Assembly (NCBI GenBank): GCA_904380375.1
Contig: CAJFID010000018.1
Coordinates: forward strand, 1-64,000
Source of the DNA: Avimonas intestinalis
Lineage (GTDB): Bacteria; Bacillota; Clostridia; Oscillospirales; Acutalibacteraceae
Length of the DNA: 64,000 nucleotides
Reading direction: 5' to 3'
Under the pieces are notes generated by a model, which made no database searches, was not told where the DNA came from, and worked only from the letters and a program-made list of their open reading frames with translations. This document shows, one piece after another, positions 41,845 to 49,861 of the stretch; position 1 is the stretch's first letter; the number at the start of each line of letters is the position of its first letter. A program made the position numbers and the translations under genes.

Positions 41845-42873
41845 TTAATACGAAGCGGCCTCGATCGGCATGGTGGCGCAGGCGTTGAGGTCCAGCCCCG
41901 CCGTATGCCCAGCCAGGTACTCGTAATACGCCTGGGCGCCCACCATCGCGGCGTTGTCCCCACATAGGGGGAGGGGCGGCGCGTACAGTCTATACCCCCG
42001 CCGGCGGCACTCCGCCTCCATCCGGGCCCGCAGGCCGGAATTGGCGGACACCCCGCCGGCCAGGACAATGGTTTTGGCGCCGGCGGCCTCCGCCGCCCGC
42101 AGGGTGTTGCCGGCCAGCATGTCCACCGCCGTTTTCTGGAAGGAGGCGCACAGGTCGTCAACGGCGACCTCCTCCCCCTTCTGCGCCGCGTTGTGCAGCA
42201 GGTTGACCACCGCGGTCTTGAGCCCGGAAAAGCTGAAATCGTAGCAGGGGCTGCCGTCCGGGTTCTCAAGATGGGGATGGGGCAGGCGGTAGGCGTCCGG
42301 ATCGCCCGCCGCCGCGCGGCGGTCGAGATGGATGCCGCCGGGATAGGGCATCCCCATGGCGCGGGCGGCTTTGTCGTAGCACTCCCCCGCCGCGTCGTCC
42401 CGGGTGCGGCCCAGGACGGTAAAGCGGGTGTAATCCTCCACCCGGACGATGTGGCTGTGCCCGCCCGACACCACCAGGCAGAGGAAGGGCGGCTCCAGTT
42501 CCGGATGGGCGAGATAGTTCGCCGCGATGTGGGAGCGCAGGTGATGGACCGGGACCAGCGGCAGGCCGGCCGAAAGGGACAGCCCCTTGGCGAAGTTCAC
42601 CCCCACCAGCAGCGCCCCGATCAGCCCCGGCGCATAAGTGACGGCCACCGCGTCTATCGCCGAAAGGGGCGTGCCCGCCTGCTCCAGCGCCTGCCGCGCC
42701 ACCCCCGAAATCGCCTCCGCGTGGCGGCGGCTGGCGATCTCAGGCACCACGCCCCCGTACAGCTTATGCTCCTCCACCTGGGAGGCGACCACGTTGGACA
42801 GCGCGCGCCGCCCGTCCTGCACCACCGCGGCGGCGGTCTCGTCGCAGGAGGATTCGATCGCGAGAATTTTCAT
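41845..42873 (-). CDS. tsaD: tRNA N6-adenosine threonylcarbamoyltransferase TsaD
   Basis: The 342-residue ASKHA-fold enzyme transfers threonylcarbamoyl to A37 of ANN-decoding tRNAs with TsaB and TsaE. The start M-K-I-L-A-I-E-S-S-C-D-E-T-A-A-A-V, the metal-binding H-H-L-R-S-H and G-G-V-S-A-N-S-G-L-R are intact. ATG 42873 follows AAAGGGG at about 8 nt. Neighbouring rimI is a frequent partner in Firmicutes; tsaB and tsaE are not in the window. Confidence 0.97.
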   Translation of the reverse strand: MKILAIESSCDETAAAVVQDGRRALSNVVASQVEEHKLYGGVVPEIASRRHAEAISGVARQALEQAGTPLSAIDAVAVTYAPGLIGALLVGVNFAKGLSLSAGLPLVPVHHLRSHIAANYLAHPELEPPFLCLVVSGGHSHIVRVEDYTRFTVLGRTRDDAAGECYDKAARAMGMPYPGGIHLDRRAAAGDPDAYRLPHPHLENPDGSPCYDFSFSGLKTAVVNLLHNAAQKGEEVAVDDLCASFQKTAVDMLAGNTLRAAEAAGAKTIVLAGGVSANSGLRARMEAECRRRGYRLYAPPLPLCGDNAAMVGAQAYYEYLAGHTAGLDLNACATMPIEAASY

Positions 42874-43082
42874 AGGGACAGCCCCTTTCCAGTCGTTGGT
42901 TTCGGCAGCCAGGCGTTCCGGCACGGAAGGCAGCGTGCCTCTCCGCCGCGCAGGGAAAGGGCCGCGCCCCGCCCATGCGAAAAGGGCGCGCCGGGGGCCT
43001 CCCCCGCCGCGTCCCTGGGTTCGCCGCTATCGGCATAAGGATATGCTGGTATGAAGAACCCATCCGCCCTTTCAAGCCGCCG

Positions 43083-43331
43083 TCAGCCCCGCATTTCCTC
43101 GTCGGTATAGAAGTAGCCGGGCTTTTTATACAGCTTGTCGATTTTATCATGGATCTCCGGTTTGTATACCTTGTAGGGCCATTCGGAGGAAGGGACGTCC
43201 TCAATCCCCACCGTGATGTAATCGTCGGTAGCGCCCATGGTCTCCTTGACCGCGGCGACAATTTTTTCGGCCAGCGCCTTTTTCTGCTCCTCGCTACGGC
43301 CGGGCCAGAGCTTTACCTGCACGTGCGGCAT
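43083..43331 (-). CDS. 4-oxalocrotonate tautomerase-family protein
   Basis: The 82-residue protein begins M-P-H-V-Q-V-K-L-W-P-G-R-S-E-E-Q-K-K, so Pro1 would be exposed after Met removal as the catalytic base of the tautomerase superfamily. The helix K-A-L-A-E-K-I-V-A-A-V-K-E-T and the P-S-S-E-W segment support the family. ATG 43331 follows GGAGAGGTG. The substrate is unknown, and the protein is longer than the 62-residue 4-OT prototype. It lies alone between tsaD and rimI. Confidence 0.85.
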   Translation of the reverse strand: MPHVQVKLWPGRSEEQKKALAEKIVAAVKETMGATDDYITVGIEDVPSSEWPYKVYKPEIHDKIDKLYKKPGYFYTDEEMRG

Positions 43332-43368
43332 ACGGCACCTCTCCATTTCCTTTTTGTTTATAATTTTG

Positions 43369-43842
43369 TTAAAAATACAACGAGTAGATCGCCGCATCCT
43401 CTTTCGGGGAATCGTAGAAGCCGGGGCGGACCCCGTCCCTCTCAAACCCGAAGCGCTCATACAGCGCGATCGCCCCAGCGTTGGACACCCGCACCTCAAG
43501 CGTCAAGCGCTTCAGGTGATGGCTCTCGGCGTAGTCGACGACCTCCTGCAGCAGGGCGGAGGCAATCCCCTCCCGCCGGCGGCCGGGATGGACCACCAGG
43601 CTGGTGATATACCCTTCGTCCAAAATGTGGTGCATCCCGATGTATCCCTGGGCACTTTCCGCCTCCACATCCTCCGCGACGTAAAATACGGCAAGGGGGT
43701 TCTGGAGCTCCTCGGCCAGCGCGTCATAGGACCAGGGGCGGGAAAAGGCGGCGCTTTCCATATCGGCCAGCGCCTCGAGATGGTCGGCGTGCATCGGGGT
43801 AATGGCGATCCCCGCCGGGGGGCGCCATCGGTGTTCGTCCAT
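43369..43842 (-). CDS. rimI: Ribosomal protein S18-alanine N-acetyltransferase RimI
   Basis: The 157-residue GNAT-fold enzyme has the acetyl-CoA loop V-V-H-P-G-R-R-R-E-G-I-A-S-A-L-L and the RimI pattern L-E-V-R-V-S-N-A-G-A-I-A-L-Y-E-R-F-G-F. ATG 43842 follows AAAGGAA; a start 16 codons earlier adds unrelated residues. RimI acetylates the N-terminus of S18. It is encoded next to TsaD, as often in Firmicutes. Confidence 0.9.
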   Translation of the reverse strand: MDEHRWRPPAGIAITPMHADHLEALADMESAAFSRPWSYDALAEELQNPLAVFYVAEDVEAESAQGYIGMHHILDEGYITSLVVHPGRRREGIASALLQEVVDYAESHHLKRLTLEVRVSNAGAIALYERFGFERDGVRPGFYDSPKEDAAIYSLYF

Positions 43843-43890
43843 GGCAATTCCTTTCCGGCCGTATGTCGGGAGGCAGCTCCCGGCGGCCAT

Positions 43891-44325
43891 TCAATCCGCA
43901 GAGGGCGGCTGGGAGCAAAGCTCCTCGGCCAGTGCCTGCACCGCCTGCTCAAGCGCGTCCCGGGTGCGGCGGTAGGTTGCGAGGTCCCCGCCGTAGGGGT
44001 CGGGGATTTGCAGCACCCGGAGCTTTTCGGGCGACGCCCCCAGCGAGAGGGCCCCCATCGCGTGAGAGGGGCTCATCGCCGCGATCACGTCCGCCCGGCG
44101 GAGCAGCTCCGGCGTGGCGGGGCGGGACACATGCCCCGCTATGTCGAGCGACCACTCCCGCAGCGCCTCGACGGCGTTCGCACTCGCAGGCGAGCCGTCG
44201 GCGGCCAGCCCCGCGCTCTCCACTATTATATCCGACCGGCCGCGCTTGTCAAGCGCGCGGCGCATCAAGGCCGCGGCCATTGGGCTGCGGCAGGTGTTCC
44301 CGGTGCAAAGGAACAAAACGGTCAT
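43891..44325 (-). CDS. Low-molecular-weight protein-tyrosine phosphatase
   Basis: The 144-residue protein has the N-terminal active-site loop C-T-G-N-T-C-R-S (C-X5-R type) and a D-P-Y-G-G-D segment with the general acid. These are the defining marks of LMW-PTPs, which in bacteria act on phosphotyrosine or phosphoarginine; YwlE is the arginine phosphatase in Bacillus. The loop Thr following the N (C-T-G-N-T-C) is the type associated with arginine phosphatase in Firmicutes, so that is possible, but no McsB is in the window. Confidence 0.9.
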   Translation of the reverse strand: MTVLFLCTGNTCRSPMAAALMRRALDKRGRSDIIVESAGLAADGSPASANAVEALREWSLDIAGHVSRPATPELLRRADVIAAMSPSHAMGALSLGASPEKLRVLQIPDPYGGDLATYRRTRDALEQAVQALAEELCSQPPSAD

Positions 44326-44420
44326 ACCAAGATCTTCCTTTCAATAAGCGGCGGGCGCCGCCCGCGTGTATGAATTTCCGGGCATCCCCAACGCGGGGCT
44401 GCGCGGAGGGGGCGCTGCAG

Positions 44421-45050
44421 CTACCCCTCCGTCAGGCGGGCGCGGACAAAGCGGTCTATGGCCGCCGCGGCCTGCGCCAGGGAAAGGCCCTAGGTATCCA
44501 GCAGGGCCATCGGCGGGTCGGTGCGGCCGGCGTTCTCCCGCAGCCAGGCGTTATACTGCACGGCGGCGGCGATCGTGCCCTCCTCCCCGCAGCGCCGCCA
44601 GGCCGGGCGGCTTTGAAGCCGCCGGCGCAGCTCCTCCGGGGAGGTAACCAGCGCGAGGTAATGGACGGCGGAAAAGTACCGGCGCTCTACGCACGGCTCG
44701 AGCTGGTGGGGAGCCATGCAGCCGCCGAGCACCACCGGCCTCCCCCCTTGCCCGATGTTTTTGCACACCCGGAGCCAACGGTTAAAATAGGCGGTATACC
44801 GCCCCTCGGGGTCCTGCCAGCGGTCCTCCCACAGGATGTCCGATTCCATCACCAGGTAGTCCCGCTCCTCCTGATAAAGCAGGCGCAGGGCGGCGGACTT
44901 GCCCGCCCCGCTCGCGCCGGTAACGACGAAGAGGGGGCCCCTGCGCAGCGGGGAGACAAAGCCGCAGGCGGGGCAGGACATGCTCCGGCCGTCCGGCGCG
45001 ATGATCTGGTCCGGCCGCCAGGCCCCGCAGCGCTCGCAGATCTCCTGCAT
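44421..45050 (-). pseudogene. P-loop nucleotide kinase-like protein interrupted by an in-frame amber codon
   Basis: The frame from ATG 45050 has an N-terminal C-X2-C/C-X2-C zinc-like segment, a Walker A loop G-A-S-G-A-G-K-S-A, and a kinase-like lid region. At 44490-44492 there is a TAG after L-L-D-T, giving 186 residues; the same frame then continues for 22 sensible codons (G-L-S-L-A-Q-A-A-A-A-I-D-R-F-V-R-A-R-L) to a second TAG at 44421. That downstream part looks like the family's C-terminal helix. Truncation, a sequencing error or readthrough are all possible. The kinase substrate is unknown. Confidence 0.7.
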
Positions 45051-45114
45051 TTTCCCCCTCCTTTTTCTCCTGGCTCCTGTCCTTCCCAGCCCCTTCCCGC
45101 GGGCCGCCGTCCTG

Positions 45115-45576
45115 TCACTGCGCGCCGTCCTGCCCATGCGTCCCCATCAGCGTCTTTTTGAAGCCGCTGTGAGTACCCTTGCCAAAGCCCATGGACTCGT
45201 AAAACCGGTGCGCCTCCTCCCGGTCGGATTCCGTGACCAGCAGCATCTGGGAGCAGCCGGCCTCCGCCGCCCGCCGCTCCAGCTCCCCGAGCAGCGCCCG
45301 GCCGACGCCCTGCCGGCGGGACTGCGGCGCCACCGCCATATTCTCAACCAGCAGGAAGGGGCGGCAGGCGCCGTACAAATCCCGGCAGAAATAGCCGGTG
45401 ACCGAGCCAAGCAGCCTTCCCTGTGCAAATGCCCCGAGCACCACCGCGCCGCCTTCGGCGCGCAGGGCCTCCAGCTGCCCCTTCATGGCAGCCACGTCGG
45501 AGTCCTCCCCCCAGAAGGCGCGGTAAAGCACGGACAGGGCCGGCATGTCTTCCTTTTCCAACTCGCGGATTTCCAT
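45115..45576 (-). CDS. GNAT-family N-acetyltransferase
   Basis: The 153-residue protein starts at ATG 45576 after GAAAGGGG and shows the acetyl-CoA binding loop A-P-Q-S-R-R-Q-G-V-G-R-A-L-L-G and the GNAT pattern H-R-F-Y-E-S-M-G-F near the end. Its substrate cannot be told. It follows polA on the same strand, with an AT-rich 129-nt spacer that contains a TATAAT-like box and could hold its own promoter. Confidence 0.88.
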   Translation of the reverse strand: MEIRELEKEDMPALSVLYRAFWGEDSDVAAMKGQLEALRAEGGAVVLGAFAQGRLLGSVTGYFCRDLYGACRPFLLVENMAVAPQSRRQGVGRALLGELERRAAEAGCSQMLLVTESDREEAHRFYESMGFGKGTHSGFKKTLMGTHGQDGAQ

Positions 45577-45704
45577 CGGATTTTCCCCTTTCCCCGTATG
45601 CGCGCTGAGGCACATCCTATTGTTTACCGGCCCAGCGGCCAGCCGCCCCTCTCGCGCTTTTACTTCTATTTTGTACCTTATTATATAGTATCTCCAAAAG
45701 TACC

Positions 45705-48302
45705 TCAGCCCTTGGCGTCGTACCACGTCCGGCCTGCGTTCACATCAACCGCGAGCTTCACCGAAAGGTCCGCCGCGGCCTCCATCTCCTGGCGCAGGAT
45801 CTGCGCGGCACTCTCCGCCTCGTCCTGCGGCGCTTCGACGATCAGCTCGTCGTGTACCTGCAGGATCAAGCGGGCGCGCATCCCTTCCTGCCGCAGCCGC
45901 CGGTGGACGCGCACCATCGCGATTTTGATGATGTCGGCGGCGGTGCCCTGGATGGGCATGTTGCGGGCGACCCGCTCCCCGAAGGAACGGGTGGCGGCGG
46001 CGCTGGATCTCAGCTCGGGCAGGGGGCGGCGGCGGCCGAAGAGGGTTTCGGCATACCCCTTCTCCTTGGCCGCCGCAATCATCCGGTCCATAAACGCGGC
46101 CACCCCGGCATAATGCGCCAGGTAGGCGTCGATATACCGCTTGGCCTCCCCGTAGGACACGCCGATATCCTTGGACAGGGAGTGCGCGCCGATGCCGTAG
46201 ACAATGCCGAAATTCACCGCCTTGGCGCGGGAGCGCATCAGGGGGGTGACCATCTCCTCCGGCACGTCGAACACCTGGGAGGCGGTGACCCGGTGGATAT
46301 CGGTGCCGGCGTTGAAGGCGGCGATCATCGCTTCGTCCTGCGCCATGTGGGCCAGCACCCGCAGCTCAATCTGGGAATAGTCCGCGTCGCAGAGCACCCA
46401 GCCCTCCTTGGCGCGGAAGAAGCGGCGCAGCTCCCGCCCCAGCTCCTGCCGCACCGGGATGTTCTGGAGGTTGGGCTCGGCGGAGGAGATGCGGCCGGTG
46501 CGGGTCTCGGTCTGGTTGAAGGAGGAATGGATCCGCCCGTCCGGGCCGATCACCCTGAGCAGGCCGTCGCAGTAGGTGGACTTCAGCTTGGCCAGGGTGC
46601 GGTAATCCAGCAGCATCGCCACCGCGGGGTGGGCGTCCCGCAGGGACTCCAGCACCTCCGCGTTGGTGGAATAGCCCGATTTGGTCTTCTTTTTGGCGGG
46701 CAGGCCCAGGTCCTCAAACAGCGCCTTGGCCAGCTGCTTGGGCGAGTTGAGGTTGAATTCGTACCCCACCGATTCGTAGATCCGGCCCTCAATGTCCGCG
46801 ATCCGGCTTTCGAGCAGCGCGCCGAATTCCGCGATCCCGGCCCCGTCCACCGCAAAGCCGAGGTTCTCCATATCGGCCAGCACCAGGGCCAGCGGGAGCT
46901 CCACCTCCCGCAGCAGGCGGCCCATCCCCTGCGCCTCCACCTCTGCCGCAAGCCGGTCGGCCACGGCGGGCAGCATGGCGGCGTGGATAGCCTCCTGGGT
47001 GTCCCCTTCAAACCCCGGAAGGGAAACGTCGTATTCCAGCGCCAGGCGGGGCAGGGAATAATCCGAAGCCAGGGGGTTGAGCAGGTACCCGGCCAGCAGG
47101 GTATCCATCACCGCCCCCTGCGGGAAGCGGCCCGCCTTCAGCAGGGCGGAGAAGAGCGGCTTGGCGTCTTGCGTCCGTTTGGCCACCGCCGGGTCCTCCC
47201 AGGCGTCAAGCAGGCGGCCGAAGCCCTCGGCATCGGCCGGGATGTCCGCCGCCCGGCCCGCAAAGGCCGCGGCAAAGCCGGCGACGGTGCCGCCCTCCAG
47301 CCGGGCGACGCCGTCCAGGGCGCGGGTTTTCTCCATATCCGCCAGAAGGTCGGGCAGCGCCGCCGCCCCCTCCACCGTCACGGTACGGGCGGCCGCCTCG
47401 TCCCCGCTCTCCGCAGCCGGCTCCGCGTGCAGGGCGTTCAGCCCCCATTTTTCCATCAGCCGGAACAGCTCCAGGTCGGCCAGGCGCGCCGCGAGGCGCT
47501 CCTTCTGCACCGGCGCCAGGACGTACTTGGCCATATCCCGCTCAATCGGCGCCTGGCGGCAGATGGTGCCGAGCCAGCGGCTCAGCCGGGCGGATTCCTC
47601 CCCCGCCCGCAGCTTGGCGCGCAGGCTGTCCCGGATGTCGAGGGTATCCAGATCCGCATAGATCGCGTCGAGCGAACCGAAGCGGTGCATCAGGTCGAGC
47701 GCGGTCTTTTCCCCCACCCCCGGCACGCCGGGGATGTGGTCGCTCGCGTCCCCCATCAGGGCCTTGAGGTCGATGAGCTGCGCCGGCTCCAGCCCGTACT
47801 TTTCCCGGATAGCCGGCACGTCGTACACCGTGGTCTCCGGCCGGCCCATCTTGGTGGCGGCCAGCAGCACGGTCACGTTTTCCCCGACGAGCTGAAGCGC
47901 GTCCCGGTCCCCGGTGGCGATAAAGCAGGGCGCGCCCTGCTCCTGCGCCGCGTCCGCGAGGGTGCCGAGGAGGTCGTCCGCCTCGTATCCCTCCTTCTCC
48001 ACCACATGGATGCCCATCAGCCCGAGCAGTTCCTTCAGCACCGGCATCTGCTCCCGCAGCTCCTCCGGCATCCCCTTGCGCCCGGCCTTGTACTCCGCGT
48101 ACTTTTGATGGCGGAAGGTGGGGGCGTGCAGGTCGAAGGCGGCCGCGATCCCGTCGGGGGCCACGTCGTCCCGCAGCTTTTGCAGGATGTTCAGGAAGCC
48201 GAAGAGCGCGTTGGTGTACCGGCCGTCCTTGGTAGACAACAGCTTGATCCCGTAAAACGCACGGTTGGCGATGCTGTTGCCGTCTAACAATAAAAGCCGC
48301 AT
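45705..48302 (-). CDS. polA: DNA polymerase I
   Basis: The 865-residue enzyme has a 5'-3' exonuclease domain (about 1-290, L-L-D-G-N-S-I-A-N-R-A-F-Y-G), a central region without the F-D-T-E-T motif of the 3'-5' exonuclease (so proofreading is probably inactive, as in most Gram-positive PolA), and the polymerase domain with D-Y-S-Q-I-E-L-R (motif A, about 640), K-A-V-N-F-G-I-V-Y-G (motif B) and Q-V-H-D-E-L (motif C). ATG 48302 is chosen because M-R-L-L-L-L-D-G begins the domain. It repairs gaps and removes Okazaki primers. Confidence 0.98.
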   Translation of the reverse strand: MRLLLLDGNSIANRAFYGIKLLSTKDGRYTNALFGFLNILQKLRDDVAPDGIAAAFDLHAPTFRHQKYAEYKAGRKGMPEELREQMPVLKELLGLMGIHVVEKEGYEADDLLGTLADAAQEQGAPCFIATGDRDALQLVGENVTVLLAATKMGRPETTVYDVPAIREKYGLEPAQLIDLKALMGDASDHIPGVPGVGEKTALDLMHRFGSLDAIYADLDTLDIRDSLRAKLRAGEESARLSRWLGTICRQAPIERDMAKYVLAPVQKERLAARLADLELFRLMEKWGLNALHAEPAAESGDEAAARTVTVEGAAALPDLLADMEKTRALDGVARLEGGTVAGFAAAFAGRAADIPADAEGFGRLLDAWEDPAVAKRTQDAKPLFSALLKAGRFPQGAVMDTLLAGYLLNPLASDYSLPRLALEYDVSLPGFEGDTQEAIHAAMLPAVADRLAAEVEAQGMGRLLREVELPLALVLADMENLGFAVDGAGIAEFGALLESRIADIEGRIYESVGYEFNLNSPKQLAKALFEDLGLPAKKKTKSGYSTNAEVLESLRDAHPAVAMLLDYRTLAKLKSTYCDGLLRVIGPDGRIHSSFNQTETRTGRISSAEPNLQNIPVRQELGRELRRFFRAKEGWVLCDADYSQIELRVLAHMAQDEAMIAAFNAGTDIHRVTASQVFDVPEEMVTPLMRSRAKAVNFGIVYGIGAHSLSKDIGVSYGEAKRYIDAYLAHYAGVAAFMDRMIAAAKEKGYAETLFGRRRPLPELRSSAAATRSFGERVARNMPIQGTAADIIKIAMVRVHRRLRQEGMRARLILQVHDELIVEAPQDEAESAAQILRQEMEAAADLSVKLAVDVNAGRTWYDAKG

Positions 48303-48744
48303 GGGCGGTTCCTCCTTTGGCTGTATCACCGTGCCGGCCCCCTGCGGGAAGCCGGGCGGCAGGCAGCGGGCGGGAGGCCGGGCAATCCCCGCCCCTCTTC
48401 CGCCTCCCGGCCCCGCGCTGGCGCGCGGCTCCCCGCCGGGAAAGCCCTAGGCGCAAAATACGCCGGCCTGTTTTCCTATAGTATACCATCCTTTGCCCCC
48501 AAAACCAACGCTTTCGCCGGAATTTCCGTCCCGGGTAATTGCATATTCCCCCGCGGGGCGGTATAATAAGAAAATTCGGAACAAGGGCGCCGGCTCCCCC
48601 TCGGCCCCGCGCGGGGCCGGCCAAAGCGCAGGAGGGGGCCGGAGGGCAGCCGGGGCCCCGGCCGGCGGCGCGCGGCTCCCGCTCGGCCGGCCGGGATATG
48701 GCCGCCGGCCGCACACGGCGCCGCGCCGCAAAGGAGGAAGCAAG
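48303..48744. other. Divergent polA/dusB intergenic region
   Basis: This 442-bp stretch holds no supported gene. It contains back-to-back promoters: minus-strand TTGGTT (48508-48503)/TATACT (48485-48480) for polA with 17 bp, and plus-strand TTGCAT (48539-48544)/TATAAT (48562-48567) with 17 bp for dusB. The rest is GC-rich leader. Confidence 0.65.
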
Positions 48745-49710
48745 ATGCACATCGGAAACGTCGAAATCCGCGGCCACGCCGCGCTGGCCCCGATGGCGGG
48801 GGTGGCGGACCGCGCGTTCCGCAAGCTCTGCGTAGAATTCGGCGCCGCCTACACCGTGGGGGAAATGGTGAGCAGCAAGGGGCTGTGCTTCGGGGATAAA
48901 AAAAGCGGCAAGCTGCTGGCGCTCGACGACGCGGAGCGCCCCGCCGCGGTACAGCTGTTCGGGGACGACCCCGACGTCATGGCCCGCGCCGCCGTGCTGG
49001 CGATGCGGCACCGCCCCGACGTGATCGACATCAACATGGGCTGCCCCGCCCCCAAGGTGGCGGGCAACCACTGTGGCAGCGCCCTGATGCGTGAGCCGGA
49101 GCTCTGCCGGAGGATCGTCGCCGCCGTTGCCGGGGCGGTGCCGGTGCCGGTAACGGCCAAAATCCGCAAGGGCTATTCCGCGGCCGAGGCCAACGCGGTC
49201 GAGGTCGCCCAGGCCGTCGAAGCCGGCGGCGCGGCGGCCGTCACCGTCCACGGCCGCACCCGGGAGCAGATGTACGCCCCGCCCGCCGACTGGGATATCA
49301 TCCGCCGGGTCAAGCAGGCCGTTTCGATCCCGGTCATCGGCAACGGGGACGTGACCTCGGCCGAAACGGCCGCCGCGATGTACGAGCAGACCGGCTGCGA
49401 CCTGGTGATGGTGGGCCGGGGCGCGCTGGGGGCCCCCTGGGTCTTTTCCCAGATTGAAGCCTACCTCGCCCACGGGACGCTGCTGCCCGCGCCCCCCGTT
49501 TCCAAGCGGATGCAGGTGCTGCTGCGGCAGGTTTCCGAGGCGTCCCGCCTCAAGGGGGAGTGGGTCGCCCTGCGGGAGGCGCGCAAGCACGCCGCCTGGT
49601 ATATGCGGGGCCTGCGGGGGGCCGCCGGCTTCCGGGGGGAAGCGGGAAAAATCGAGACCCTGGACGACCTGGCGGCGCTCTGCCGGCGGGTTATGGAGGA
49701 GAACGGTTAA
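48745..49710 (+). CDS. dusB: tRNA-dihydrouridine synthase DusB
   Basis: The 321-residue flavoenzyme reduces tRNA uridines. It has A-P-M-A-G-V-A-D near the start, N-M-G-C-P-A-P-K-V (the catalytic Cys loop), V-H-G-R-T-R-E-Q-M-Y and the FMN-binding I-G-N-G-D-V segment. AAAGGAGG precedes ATG 48745 at normal spacing. It belongs to the DusB subgroup by length. It is divergent from polA and is followed after 151 nt by the ABC exporter. Confidence 0.95.
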   Translation: MHIGNVEIRGHAALAPMAGVADRAFRKLCVEFGAAYTVGEMVSSKGLCFGDKKSGKLLALDDAERPAAVQLFGDDPDVMARAAVLAMRHRPDVIDINMGCPAPKVAGNHCGSALMREPELCRRIVAAVAGAVPVPVTAKIRKGYSAAEANAVEVAQAVEAGGAAAVTVHGRTREQMYAPPADWDIIRRVKQAVSIPVIGNGDVTSAETAAAMYEQTGCDLVMVGRGALGAPWVFSQIEAYLAHGTLLPAPPVSKRMQVLLRQVSEASRLKGEWVALREARKHAAWYMRGLRGAAGFRGEAGKIETLDDLAALCRRVMEENG

Positions 49711-49861
49711 AATGTCCAGTTTTTCTCCAAAAAATTCTTCTATTTTTTTGCGGCAAAGGGGTATCTTTTTTTGAACCATTCGGTATAATGTTCCTGCGTC
49801 TAAAAAACAGCCCTAAGCCACGGGAATCCTTCCTGTGATGAGGGAAAGGAACGGTGATGGT

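Noticed and set aside
43891..45161. Long plus-strand frame over the phosphatase and kinase-like genes
   Set aside because: A Pro/Arg/Ala-rich antisense shadow; the minus-strand genes have clear motifs.
45852..48287. Long open frame antisense to polA
   Set aside because: It mirrors polA codon structure in GC-rich DNA, is rich in His/Arg/Gln, has no family match and no ribosome binding site.
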